A stretch of DNA of 64,000 nt, from contig NZ_LN651337.1 of the NCBI RefSeq assembly GCF_000826145.2, positions 437,774 through 501,773 on the forward strand, in the 5' to 3' direction. Source of the DNA: Sporosarcina koreensis. GTDB lineage: Bacteria; Bacillota; Bacilli; Bacillales_A; Planococcaceae. The notes under the pieces were generated by a model that was given only the letters and a program-made list of their open reading frames with translations, searched no databases and was not told where the DNA came from. Below are positions 38,658-47,431 of the stretch, piece after piece (positions within the stretch are counted from its first letter, which is position 1; every line of letters begins with the position of its first letter). The position numbers were made by a program, and so were the translations under genes.

Positions 38658-39854
38658 ATGGAAACCAATCAAATGACTATTAAGCAGATGTACTTGATGA
38701 TTTTCGCCATTTTTGCAGTATCGCTCAATATGCGGCCGGCTGTCACATCGATCGGTCCGCTGCTCGATACGATTCGGGCCGATCTGGAACTTACGAACGC
38801 ACAGGTCAGTCTGCTGACCGCCTTGCCGGTCGTCTGCATGGGGATTTTTGCATCGCTTGCGCCGGTGCTGAACCGCCGTATCGGACTGAATGCGACGATG
38901 GTGGCAATGGTGCTGCTGATCGGTGTCATGACGGCTGTCCGGGAATTCATCCCGACGTACTCTATGCTCGTCATTTCGTCCGTCGGGGCAGGTGTCGCCA
39001 TCGCAGTGGCCGGTCCGCTGCTGTCCGCGATGATCAAACAGAACTTCCCGCATCGTGCGGGCGCGGTGATCGGCATCTATTCGTTCGGTCTCGGGACCGG
39101 CGCTACACTGAGTACAGGGTTATCCGCCTACTTCTATGAAGCGACGGGTTCGTATCCGTTTGCCCTCAGCATCTGGGCGGTGCTTGCGTTCATCGGTGTC
39201 GCTGCCTGGCTGTCTTCCGCGAATGACACGGTCATGGTGAGGCAGAACGCGAAGCAGAAGACAGTTGCCGCTGCAAGCCCGGGCCGCTCCCCATGGAAGA
39301 CGGGGAAAGCCTGGCTGTTCCTGCTGTTCTTCGGACTCCAGTCGGCCGCGTTCTTTTCCGTCGTCATCTGGCTGGCACCGATCGCCGTCTCGAAAGGCAT
39401 GACGCTCGTACAGGCGGGAACGCTCGTCAGCATGATGACGGCAGTGCAGATCGTCCTCAATATCTCGATTCCGCTGATGATGGAAAAGTACCCCGGCAGG
39501 AAGATGTGGCTGCTGTTCATCCTGTCCGTGGGTCTGATTGCTGTCGGGCTGTTTTATACAGGCTATATCCCGCTGCTCTGGGTCGGGGCTCTGCTGATGG
39601 GCATCCCGCTTGGCGGAATGTTTCCGATCGCACTCGTGCTTCCGCTGGACGAAACGGAGAGCGCTGCGGAAACCAATTCATGGACTGCAATGATGCAGAC
39701 GGGAGGATATGTGATCGGCGGTCTGCTGCCGCTCGTCATCGGGGTCCTATATGATCTGACGGGAACCCATCAGGTGACCATCTCATTGTTTGCAGCGATG
39801 TTTGTCGGAATGATCATTCTCGCTGTGCTGATCGGCGACAGAGCAGAGACATGA
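38658..39854 (+). CDS. MFS transporter, CynX/NimT-like
   Basis: A 398-residue, 12-TM MFS carrier of the CynX/NimT group: 'NMRPAVTSIGPLLDTIRADL' in TM1-loop and 'GIPLGGMFPIALVLPLDET' in TM10 are typical. Substrates of this group range from cyanate to nitroimidazoles, so none is assigned. It is a single gene between a divergent small ORF and a terminator. Confidence 0.88.
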   Translation: METNQMTIKQMYLMIFAIFAVSLNMRPAVTSIGPLLDTIRADLELTNAQVSLLTALPVVCMGIFASLAPVLNRRIGLNATMVAMVLLIGVMTAVREFIPTYSMLVISSVGAGVAIAVAGPLLSAMIKQNFPHRAGAVIGIYSFGLGTGATLSTGLSAYFYEATGSYPFALSIWAVLAFIGVAAWLSSANDTVMVRQNAKQKTVAAASPGRSPWKTGKAWLFLLFFGLQSAAFFSVVIWLAPIAVSKGMTLVQAGTLVSMMTAVQIVLNISIPLMMEKYPGRKMWLLFILSVGLIAVGLFYTGYIPLLWVGALLMGIPLGGMFPIALVLPLDETESAAETNSWTAMMQTGGYVIGGLLPLVIGVLYDLTGTHQVTISLFAAMFVGMIILAVLIGDRAET

Positions 39855-39861
39855 ACCCATT

Positions 39862-40137
39862 GGAAAAGGGGCGCCCGGTAATGGGGCGCCCCTTTGTTTT
39901 TTGTGTCTTGCTGATTATCGAATCGTCAATAGTGGATGATTGTTTTCGAAATGTGATGTGTCACAACGATCATTTGCCGCGGTCGTTGTCCAGCAGGTGT
40001 TTCCTAACATAAGCAACGCAAACCCTACCTACTTTTGCGTCCTTGCGGCCCTGTAGCCGCGCCAGTGTGAATACGTATTATCGGTAAACATTCCGCAGAA
40101 TGCCAGAATTCAAACAATCAACAAAACAATTGTTAAC
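39862..40137 (-). ncRNA. Probable structured non-coding RNA, unidentified
   Basis: A gene-free stretch transcribed from a near-perfect minus-strand promoter. The predicted RNA of about 276 nt has a perfect 9-bp closing stem (40112-40120 with 39937-39945) around four hairpins: 40089-40093/40098-40102, GCGGC/GCCGC at 40045-40060, ACGCAAA/TTTGCGT at 40016-40040, and ACAACGA/TCGTTGT at 39963-39989. The loop of the third (GUAGGU, 40027-40032) can pair with ACCUGC (39993-39998) as a pseudoknot. No downstream gene on this strand, so it is more likely a stand-alone RNA than a riboswitch. It matches no class I can name. Confidence 0.6.
39865..39902. terminator. Terminator shared by MFS gene and minus-strand RNA
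   Basis: 12-bp arms AAAGGGGCGCCC (39865-39876) / GGGCGCCCCTTT (39884-39895). Plus strand is followed by GTTTTTTG; minus strand runs into CCCCTTTTCC. Confidence 0.85.
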
Positions 40138-40143
40138 TTATAA

Positions 40144-40172
40144 AGTATACCAGCTGTTCACCCTCATGTCAA
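40144..40172 (-). promoter_or_regulatory. Sigma-A promoter of the minus-strand RNA
   Basis: Minus strand TTGACA (40172-40167), exactly 17 bp, TATACT (40149-40144). Start expected near 40137. No open reading frame follows. Confidence 0.75.
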
Positions 40173-40238
40173 CTGATGGTCTTTTTTGTTCTATTTACTT
40201 CCTCCTGACCTTACAGTAGAAAAAAGGGAGGAGAGAAC

Positions 40239-41165
40239 TTGGAGATAGATGGCGTATTCTCAGGCGGCGGCATGAAAGGGCTCGCACTTGTCGGAGCCTG
40301 CAAAGTATTTGAAGAGAATGGGTACACGTTCAAAAATACGGTCGGTACGAGTGCAGGAGCAATCGTTGCCGCAATGATCGCTTCCGGCTACTCGGCCAGC
40401 GAGATGGAGGACGTCCTGATGGAACAGGACTTCCCGGCTCTGCTCGATGCCCGCAAGACTTGGTTTCCCGTGCCATTCCTTAAATGGATCCAGCTGTACT
40501 GGAAGATGGGGCTGTACAAGGGGGTAGCGCTGGAGAACTGGTTCAGTGACCTGCTTGCGGAAAAAGGGGTGTACACGTTTGCAGACCTGCCGGAAGGGTC
40601 GCTGAAAATCGTCGTGTCCGATTTGACGAACGGCAAGCTGGTCATCCTGCCAGATGATCTGGAAGAGTATGGACTCCGGCCGGACTTTTTCCCGGTGGCC
40701 CGTGCGCTGCGGATGAGTACCAGCATCCCTTTCTTTTTCGAGCCTGTCACCCTCCATTCCTTGGCCGGCAATGCCGTCACTGTGGACGGAGGGGTGCTGA
40801 GCAACTTCCCGCTCTGGGTGTTCGGTGAAGCAGAAAAACCGCCCGCACAGCCAGTTGTCGGAATGAAGCTCACGTATGAAGCCGGACACAAAAAAGAAAA
40901 ATCCATCCGGAACGGTCTCACCCTTTACGAAGCCCTCTTTTCGACGATGAAAGACGCACATGACCAAAAGCATATTCCAAAGCAGCTGGAACAGGATGTG
41001 CTGTTCATTCCGACGGAGGGGATCTCCGCTGTACAGTTCGCCCTCTCTGATGAAGAGAAGCAGGAACTCCTCCAGTCGGGCACCCGATCTGCCGAGAAGT
41101 ATCTGAAAACCGCCACGTTCACCGGCAGGCATCCTGTTCTGCGCCACAGACGGATGACTGGCTGA
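40239..41165 (+). CDS. Patatin-like phospholipase
   Basis: A 308-residue patatin-family acyl hydrolase. The oxyanion glycine loop 'FSGGGMKGLALVGA', nucleophile Ser in 'VGTSAGAIVAAM' (GxSxG) and catalytic Asp in 'VDGGVLSNFPLWVF' make the Ser-Asp dyad complete. It is cytoplasmic, with no signal peptide, and likely acts on phospholipids or lysolipids. It starts with TTG behind a strong AAGGGAGGAG site. Confidence 0.9.
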   Translation: MEIDGVFSGGGMKGLALVGACKVFEENGYTFKNTVGTSAGAIVAAMIASGYSASEMEDVLMEQDFPALLDARKTWFPVPFLKWIQLYWKMGLYKGVALENWFSDLLAEKGVYTFADLPEGSLKIVVSDLTNGKLVILPDDLEEYGLRPDFFPVARALRMSTSIPFFFEPVTLHSLAGNAVTVDGGVLSNFPLWVFGEAEKPPAQPVVGMKLTYEAGHKKEKSIRNGLTLYEALFSTMKDAHDQKHIPKQLEQDVLFIPTEGISAVQFALSDEEKQELLQSGTRSAEKYLKTATFTGRHPVLRHRRMTG

Positions 41166-41259
41166 TCAATCTCCAAAACCAATGCTAGTTCTTTCTTAAC
41201 GTGTGGCATAATAGTCGTGAGTATATATAACTATTCAAAACTAAAGGCGGTGTCCGGCT

Positions 41260-42828
41260 ATGAAGCGATCGATCAAACAACTGTTACTCGGAATGGCACT
41301 CCTGTCCATCATACTTACACTCGCCAGCAGCCTGTATGCCGGATACCGGGCCGACCGGCAGACACTGAAAGACATCACCCTGGAGACCAATTCGGCATAT
41401 GCCCAGAAACTTGCGAAGATTACAGAAGGCTATCTCCTGCGGACGGAACGGACGCTCGCATATTCGGCTTCGAGCCTGTCAAAGGCGGTCAGCTTTGAAA
41501 ACACCGAATACTTGAACCGTGAAGCGGAACGGCTGGTGGTCCAGTCGGAATCCTTGAGCTCTGTCGTCATTACGGACGGCAGGGGCATCATCCGGGGGAC
41601 ATCGAAAGGTGTGGAAGGGCTGGTCGGTGAGCCTATGCAAGGGACGGATACAGTGAAATCACTGCATACTGGTCTGCCGGAGATCAGTGAGCCGTTCACT
41701 TCCAAAACGGGTCGTCTGATCGTTTTCATCAGCACCCCGATCCTTAACGCTGATGGGGAGATTGCCGGCATGGTCGGCGGCAGCATTTATCTATCGGAAG
41801 AGAATGTACTCTATAACCTGCTTGGTCAGCATTTCTATGAGGACGGTTCGTATGTATACGTCGTCGACAGCCGGGGGATGCTCATGTACCATGTGGATCC
41901 GAGCAGGGTAGGGGAATATGTTGACAATAACAAAGTCATCGAAGAACTCAAGCGGGGGAATGAAGGCAGTATGCAGCTTGTGAACAGCCGGGACCAGAAG
42001 ATGCTTGCAGGATATGCTGTCATCCCGCTGACAGGCTGGGGCATCGTCTCCCAGCGGCCTGCCGAAAAAGCGCTTGCTCCTGCGAATCGGATGCTGTTGG
42101 AAATGATCGTCAAAACAATTCCGCTGCTTATCCTCTCTGCTCTGCTCATTCTATATATGGCGTCCAGAATCGCAAGACCTCTGGAACGCCTTGCGGGGTA
42201 TGCGGCCGATCATAAGAATGGCACCGGTCCGCAGACTGTCGACAGCGGGGCCTGGTACCGTGAGGCGATCGAACTGGACAGGGCGCTCAATGACAGTTTC
42301 ATGAATTACCGGGAACAAATGGACCATTTCATACTGGAGTCCTCGACAGATCCACTGACCGGCCTGTTCAACCGGAGGGCGCTGACTGAACAAACGTGCA
42401 CCCTGACCGAGCAGAAAACGGGATTCTCGCTCATCATCCTGGATATCGACCGATTCAAACGGATCAACGACACATACGGTCACAGTGCCGGCGATGAGGT
42501 GCTGAAGTTCCTGGCCCGCAAGATGACGGAGCACACCGGGACAGCCGGCACCTGCTACCGGTATGGCGGCGAGGAGTTTGTCATCGTTCTGCCCGGCAGA
42601 ACCAGCAGGGAAGCGGCCCGCTTTGCAGACCGGCTCCGGATCGATATCTCTGCTGAGAACAGCCCTGTCGGTGAACCGATCACATTCTCCGCTGGGACAG
42701 CTCAGCTGCCGGAACATGCCATCCACTTTTTACGTCTGATTGAAATTGCTGATGAGTGCCTGTATTACGCCAAAGAAAATGGCCGTAACCGTGTCGTCGA
42801 TGCAGAGGAATTCCAACCTACAGTGTAG
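41260..42828 (+). CDS. Membrane diguanylate cyclase (dCache-GGDEF)
   Basis: A 522-residue sensor enzyme that makes c-di-GMP. TM1 (about residues 7-28), an extracytoplasmic dCache-type sensor (about 35-270, with 'VVITDGRGIIRGTSKGVEG' and 'YVVDSRGMLMYHVDPSRVG'), TM2 (about 285-305), a HAMP-like linker, and a C-terminal GGDEF domain with intact 'RYGGEEFVIVLPG'. The RxxD inhibitory site five residues before GGEEF is absent, so product feedback by that route is not expected. The neighbours give no hint of the stimulus. Confidence 0.93.
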   Translation: MKRSIKQLLLGMALLSIILTLASSLYAGYRADRQTLKDITLETNSAYAQKLAKITEGYLLRTERTLAYSASSLSKAVSFENTEYLNREAERLVVQSESLSSVVITDGRGIIRGTSKGVEGLVGEPMQGTDTVKSLHTGLPEISEPFTSKTGRLIVFISTPILNADGEIAGMVGGSIYLSEENVLYNLLGQHFYEDGSYVYVVDSRGMLMYHVDPSRVGEYVDNNKVIEELKRGNEGSMQLVNSRDQKMLAGYAVIPLTGWGIVSQRPAEKALAPANRMLLEMIVKTIPLLILSALLILYMASRIARPLERLAGYAADHKNGTGPQTVDSGAWYREAIELDRALNDSFMNYREQMDHFILESSTDPLTGLFNRRALTEQTCTLTEQKTGFSLIILDIDRFKRINDTYGHSAGDEVLKFLARKMTEHTGTAGTCYRYGGEEFVIVLPGRTSREAARFADRLRIDISAENSPVGEPITFSAGTAQLPEHAIHFLRLIEIADECLYYAKENGRNRVVDAEEFQPTV

Positions 42829-42896
42829 GCACCCTTCCCGGAGACAGATAAAAGTGATAAACTATACAACAGCTTATAAAGAAACAGGTGTTGACT

Positions 42897-43880
42897 ATGA
42901 TTGGCAGAAACGATCCGTGCCCTTGCGGCAGCGGGAAAAAGCATAAGAAATGCTGTGAGACGAATGAACAGACGACCGTAGAGGCCGTGAAATCCGAAGA
43001 GATCGAGCGGACCCTGCAGGCGTTCTATGACGAATACCCGAAAAAGAAGGATTTCGGGGACTACCGGGAATTTGCACTCAACTGGAAACGGCCGCTCGCC
43101 TCTTCCTATAATGAAGAAATGATCGAAGCGATTGCGCTTGATGAATTCTTTTTCCATCACCGTCATGATATTTGGGCAGGCTTTGTTAAGAAACAGCTGA
43201 AGAAAGCGATCCGGCCTTCCATCATCCGGCTTCTGGAAAATTGGGGGACCCCCCTCACACTTCTTGGTCAGGTGAAGACATCGGACGCTGAGACGATCAC
43301 TGTTATGGACCGACTGAGGGAGAAAGAGGTCCTGCTTCGGAAAGAAACAGGCAAGCCCATACCGGACGGGGTCCATCTCTGGTGCTTCACGCTGCCGGAA
43401 GACAAAGAAAACGGCCGTCTTCTGGCCGTCTCGACGCTGATCTTCTTCCCGGTTGATCAGCAGCCGGTGTTCGAAGCGTTTGTCAGCAGGTTCAGAGCTC
43501 AGTCTGAGGAACCGGAAGCCTTCATGGCAGCGCAGGCTGTTTCCTTATGGGAGGCGCTCGCCGAAAATGGCTATGAAGGGGAGGAGTTCACCCATTTCGA
43601 GCAGGGTGTCCTCAGCCGGTTGGCAGCGTTCCTGGAAGAGAACGGCCGGGACAGCGGCCAGCTGCTTGACCTTGTAGAGGATTACCTGGTCGAGGAGCAG
43701 CCGAACGCACGGAAAGATGCAGCCGTCGCGGCCGGAGCGATCCGTTATGGAATGGAAAGCGGTCTGATCGAGCCTCTCGATCTCACGGTAAAAGCGATTG
43801 CCGGTTCGTTCGAGGTTTCCCCATCGTCGCTGAACCGGTATTATACCGGTCTCTCAGAATACGCTGAACGGAAAAAGTGA
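42897..43880 (+). CDS. SEC-C motif protein
   Basis: A 327-residue protein starting with a SEC-C zinc motif, 'NDPCPCGSGKKHKKCC' (CxC...CC), the same as at the SecA C-terminus. The rest is helical, with no clear domain, and ends in a helix-turn-helix-like stretch ('KAIAGSFEVSPSSLNRYY'). Possible roles include SecB-like or ribosome-associated binding; none is shown. ATG 42897 follows AGGTG. Confidence 0.8.
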   Translation: MIGRNDPCPCGSGKKHKKCCETNEQTTVEAVKSEEIERTLQAFYDEYPKKKDFGDYREFALNWKRPLASSYNEEMIEAIALDEFFFHHRHDIWAGFVKKQLKKAIRPSIIRLLENWGTPLTLLGQVKTSDAETITVMDRLREKEVLLRKETGKPIPDGVHLWCFTLPEDKENGRLLAVSTLIFFPVDQQPVFEAFVSRFRAQSEEPEAFMAAQAVSLWEALAENGYEGEEFTHFEQGVLSRLAAFLEENGRDSGQLLDLVEDYLVEEQPNARKDAAVAAGAIRYGMESGLIEPLDLTVKAIAGSFEVSPSSLNRYYTGLSEYAERKK

Positions 43881-43884
43881 CATG

Positions 43885-43930
43885 AAAAGGCAGCGGACCG
43901 CAACTGAATTGCGGTCCGCTGCCTTTTTTG
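43885..43930. terminator. Bidirectional terminator
   Basis: Perfect 18-bp arms AAAAGGCAGCGGACCGCA and its complement (43885-43902 with 43910-43927), T run after; between convergent genes. Confidence 0.95.
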
Positions 43931-43956
43931 TTTTCAGTGAAAGGATGGCTGCTTCG

Positions 43957-44658
43957 TTACCCCTTGGTGCCTGCGGCCGATTTCCCGAACGAGAATTCCC
44001 GCCAGTCTGAAATTTCATAGGTAGGTACAGCGTCAGTCTTATTTTCAAGCTTATCCGGATTGAACCAGCATGTATCGAGGCCGGCCTGATTTCCGCCCTT
44101 GATATCCGAAGTGAGGGAATCACCGGTCATCAGTACACGGGAAGTTTCGTCCGCTCCAAGACGTTCAAGTGCCTCACGGAAGATTTCCGGCCGCGGTTTC
44201 TGATAGCCTGCTTCTTCGGACGACAGAATGACCTTGAAGCGCTCGTTCAGCGGGGAACAGGCGATACGTGCAATCTGTGCCTTTACGAAACCGTTTGTCA
44301 CGATAGCAAGCGGAGCATCGCCGAGCGAGTCGAGCATATCGACCACTCCGTCGATCAGGTGCGCCTCCTCTCCGAGCATCGCCAAGTATGTCTCCGAGAA
44401 TTCATCGGCATCCAGCCGAATATCAAACCGCCGGAACAATTCCCGGAACCGGCTTACCTTCAGTTCGGCCATCGTCGTCCTGCCTTCTTCAAGCTCCCGC
44501 CAGAGAACGCTGCTGATCTTGCGGTATTCCGAACGGTATGCATCGAGTCCTTCCGCAAGTCCAGCTTCCGTGAATGCCCGTTTGAACGCATTGCGCTCAC
44601 TTGTTTCAAATTCAAGCAGGGTATCATCCAAATCGAATAGAAATACATCGTAATCCAT
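43957..44658 (-). CDS. HAD-superfamily nucleotidase, YjjG/YfnB type
   Basis: A 233-residue HAD phosphatase with the four motifs: 'FLFDLDDTLLEF' (nucleophile Asp), 'IVTNGF', Lys in 'YQKPRPEIF' and 'VLMTGDSLTSDIKGG'. The alpha-helical cap matches the YjjG group, which dephosphorylates non-canonical or pyrimidine nucleoside monophosphates. Start ATG 44658 has an AGGTGATG site. Confidence 0.9.
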   Translation of the reverse strand: MDYDVFLFDLDDTLLEFETSERNAFKRAFTEAGLAEGLDAYRSEYRKISSVLWRELEEGRTTMAELKVSRFRELFRRFDIRLDADEFSETYLAMLGEEAHLIDGVVDMLDSLGDAPLAIVTNGFVKAQIARIACSPLNERFKVILSSEEAGYQKPRPEIFREALERLGADETSRVLMTGDSLTSDIKGGNQAGLDTCWFNPDKLENKTDAVPTYEISDWREFSFGKSAAGTKG

Positions 44659-44836
44659 TTACTTCATCACCTGTCCATCTTCATGTTTTTCTGCAGTATA
44701 TCATTGGTGGAACCGACGGACAACCCATCCGGAATACTGCATGAATTTTTAGAAAACCGATCTGAATCCCGTTTAGTATTTAATGCTGAAGGGAAAGAGG
44801 AATAGGGAAGCAAACTATGAGGAGGTCGAAGCGACT

Positions 44837-45631
44837 ATGTCACTTAGTGAAGAACTTCAAACTCTGAAAGATTTCCATTGCGAGAACCGCTGTGTCCTCA
44901 GTGTCTATCTGAACACCAACCCGGCAGACCCTGATCAGCAGAAGGGTGCTTGGAAGATCCAGCTGAAGTCCGGCTTCAAGCGGCTGGAAGAATATCTGGC
45001 TGCGGCAGATGACAAAGCGGAAACAGAAGCATTCAAGAAAGCGAAAGACCGTGTCGTCAAGGAGATCGAGGACAACCGGAACGACTTGAAAAAAGGAGTC
45101 GTCATCTTTGCGTCAGCGGATCCTGAACTTTTTTCCGTCTATTACGTGCAAATTCCGATTGAAACGAACTTCTACTGGGAAGACCATCCCGTCATCGACG
45201 AACTTCATAATATGCTCAGCGCTTATCCGAACTCGGGAATCGTCATGCCGAGCTTCGGCAATGTCCGTTTCCTGGATACTGCAATGGGCTACGTCGGCGA
45301 TGACTTCACCTATACATTCGACTCCGGACTCGACGTCTGGCGTGAACAGAAAGGGCTCAACCCTTCAGGAAACCGCGGCACAGGCGGCAGCCACGTGGAC
45401 GACCTGGATGATAGATTGAAAGAGAATCTCGAGCGGTTCTACAAATCACTTGCCGGTGACATCAGTAAGATGAAAAAAGAACGGCATTGGGATGAAGTCC
45501 ACATCATCGGCGAAGCGGAATATGCGCAGGCGTTCGCAGCTGCCATGCAGAAGAAGCCGGACAGCATCCAGCACAAGAATCTCAATAATTCCGGCGCGGA
45601 TAAGGTGCTCCATGAAGTGTTCGGCAAATAA
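44837..45631 (+). CDS. VLRF1/aeRF1-type release factor-like protein
   Basis: A 264-residue protein resembling bacterial VLRF1-type aeRF1 proteins, relatives of eukaryotic eRF1 domains 1-2. It has N-terminal 'CVLSVYLNTNPADP', and a central glycine-rich loop 'RGTGGSHVDDLDDRLKENLE' replaces the GGQ loop region. Such proteins are thought to help rescue stalled ribosomes by peptidyl-tRNA hydrolysis. ATG 44837 with a GAGGAGG site is chosen over an in-frame start 54 nt upstream. With two ABC-F factors in the same window, translation-stress genes are well represented. Confidence 0.72.
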   Translation: MSLSEELQTLKDFHCENRCVLSVYLNTNPADPDQQKGAWKIQLKSGFKRLEEYLAAADDKAETEAFKKAKDRVVKEIEDNRNDLKKGVVIFASADPELFSVYYVQIPIETNFYWEDHPVIDELHNMLSAYPNSGIVMPSFGNVRFLDTAMGYVGDDFTYTFDSGLDVWREQKGLNPSGNRGTGGSHVDDLDDRLKENLERFYKSLAGDISKMKKERHWDEVHIIGEAEYAQAFAAAMQKKPDSIQHKNLNNSGADKVLHEVFGK

Positions 45632-45643
45632 AAAATTCAGCAG

Positions 45644-45672
45644 AGACCGTCCATGTATAAGGGCGGTCTTTT
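45644..45672 (+). terminator. Terminator after aeRF1-like gene
   Basis: AGACCGTCC / GGGCGGTCT (one wobble) followed by TTTT. Confidence 0.7.
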
Positions 45673-45742
45673 CGTCGAAAAATAATGACAAATCGCATTC
45701 ATGGGGAATGTGTGGTAGGATACTAACAAAATGAGATAGGAC

Positions 45743-46126
45743 GTGACTGTATTGATATCGATTACCATCCCTGAAATCACTGTAAAAATTGAACAGCGCC
45801 TGCAGAAACAGATGGCATCCGAAACACCGATCACCCCGGTGAACGGGTTCGTCGATCTGCATGAGATTCCACGCGACAAAGGCGGGATCATCCTGTTCTA
45901 CAACAAACAGGACGAATTGCTGTTCGTCGGCAAAGCACGGAAACTGCGCCCGCGAGTGAAGAAACATCTGGAGGACAACGTGTCCCCGTTGAAACCTCAC
46001 CGGGACGAAGTGAATAAGATCGGCGTCATCCTAGTTGAAGACCCGATGGAGCGCGAAATTTACGAAACGTACATCATCAATACCATGCGTGCGAAGTACA
46101 ATACCGATAAAGTCTTTTTCGAATAA
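45743..46126 (+). CDS. GIY-YIG nuclease-family protein
   Basis: A 127-residue protein with a single GIY-YIG-like domain. The first motif is altered ('GGIILFYNKQDELLFVGKAR'), with conserved Lys/Arg and the later Glu in 'EREIYETYIINTMRAKYN'. It might bind or nick DNA, but the altered signature leaves activity uncertain. It starts at GTG 45743 or TTG 45752. The next gene follows after 20 nt. Confidence 0.72.
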   Translation: MTVLISITIPEITVKIEQRLQKQMASETPITPVNGFVDLHEIPRDKGGIILFYNKQDELLFVGKARKLRPRVKKHLEDNVSPLKPHRDEVNKIGVILVEDPMEREIYETYIINTMRAKYNTDKVFFE

Positions 46127-46146
46127 TTTCCAAGGAGGCGTCAGCA

Positions 46147-47400
46147 GTGGACTTACGAATTGAGAAGATCACAGAGCAGATCAGCGAGATGATCGGCCTG
46201 CAAAACTGCCGTCTGCATAATACGTCGTTATTTGAACGGCCGTGTGCGTTCGGAGGCACGGACATCATAGTATCCTGCGACTGGTACCCGGCTGATACGG
46301 ATGTTGAGGAGGAAGACGTGAACTTGCCGGATGGCGCAGTGTCCGTCGACTATTCCCTCCGCTTCGGACAGATCACACTGGCAGTTGCAGCCGGCGGCAC
46401 GTCATGTGCAATGCCGCTCACTGCGGACAGCGACAAAACCGCTTTTTTCAAAAAGTGGGCTGAACAGCAGACCGGCTTGGAATTCGGACAGTCCCTGACG
46501 CTGACTGCTGCCGGTGAAGATGGGTACGAAGCAATCCTGACACACGGAGGGTTCCCTCTGGCAACCGAATCCCATATGAAGATCGAATGGGATGCGGACG
46601 GCCGCCTGCTGACAGCGATCATGCCCCTGCTCGCATCACAGGTGTTCGAGCCGGCTGTATTCGACTTGACGCTCGAAGATGTGGAGCCGCTCGTCCGGGA
46701 GCAGCTGACACTCGTCCGTCTGCCGATCGAGGAAGAAGAGCGGTTTGCGGATTATTATGCGATCGATGAAGTATATATCACACAGGACGGTCATGTGCTT
46801 CCGTATGATACGGAAGACCAGGGGGCATGCTTCCCGGCCGCCCTCCTGACTTGGACGGGAGAAGAAGAGATCAGCGATGTGCGGCACCCGGTCACTCCGT
46901 TCCGTTCCAATCTTGCTGCGGACGAGGCATTCCGGATTCTGGCTGAGCCGTCTGAAAACCTGAATAGTGCAGATCTCGAAGAAGCTGCCCGATCGGCTGC
47001 CCGTTTCCTGGGATCCGCAGTGTCGGATGAGTCAGGGGAATGGGAGCTGTACAAAGTGTACAGGCAGCCGGGGATCATCGAAGCCGAATGCCGCATGGTC
47101 GGCGGCATCAACGGGCCGCTGCGCAGAAAACTGAAACTGCTGATGGATGTCCATACATATGAAGTGCTGAATTACATGGATTCCTATGAAATGGCAAGAT
47201 TGTTCGAAGGCTTCACCCAGCCGCTCGTCGCAACCGTCTCGCAGGAGAGTGCATTCGACGAGATGGTGCCGTTCATCACCATGGATCCGGTCTATGTCTA
47301 TCACCAGGAAACGGAGCGGTATAAATTGTGCGGCTTCCTCGATTCCGAAGAGTGTGTCGACGCGGTGACAGGCGATCTGAAAAATCTAAACGACGTGTAA
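46147..47400 (+). CDS. Large uncharacterised protein
   Basis: A 417-residue acidic soluble protein with GTG start and an AAGGAGG site, in an apparent operon after the GIY-YIG gene. It has no signal peptide, TM helix or catalytic motif that I recognise. The C-terminal 170 residues ('YKVYRQPGIIEAECRMVGG', 'LMDVHTYEVLNYMDS') have a faint resemblance to PepSY/YcdB-type repeats: strand-strand-helix units with Y-x-V endings. I would not name it further. Confidence 0.7.
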   Translation: MDLRIEKITEQISEMIGLQNCRLHNTSLFERPCAFGGTDIIVSCDWYPADTDVEEEDVNLPDGAVSVDYSLRFGQITLAVAAGGTSCAMPLTADSDKTAFFKKWAEQQTGLEFGQSLTLTAAGEDGYEAILTHGGFPLATESHMKIEWDADGRLLTAIMPLLASQVFEPAVFDLTLEDVEPLVREQLTLVRLPIEEEERFADYYAIDEVYITQDGHVLPYDTEDQGACFPAALLTWTGEEEISDVRHPVTPFRSNLAADEAFRILAEPSENLNSADLEEAARSAARFLGSAVSDESGEWELYKVYRQPGIIEAECRMVGGINGPLRRKLKLLMDVHTYEVLNYMDSYEMARLFEGFTQPLVATVSQESAFDEMVPFITMDPVYVYHQETERYKLCGFLDSEECVDAVTGDLKNLNDV

Positions 47401-47431
47401 ACTGCTGGTTTGCCTGAAACGAGGGTACGGA

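Noticed and set aside
40016..40049. c-di-GMP-I (GEMM) riboswitch: minus strand contains GGACGCAAA and GUAGGUAGGG, words also found in that riboswitch, and a diguanylate cyclase lies 1.1 kb away.
   Set aside because: The order and spacing of conserved blocks do not fit GEMM-I, the two words form opposite sides of one small hairpin here, and no gene follows on the minus strand.
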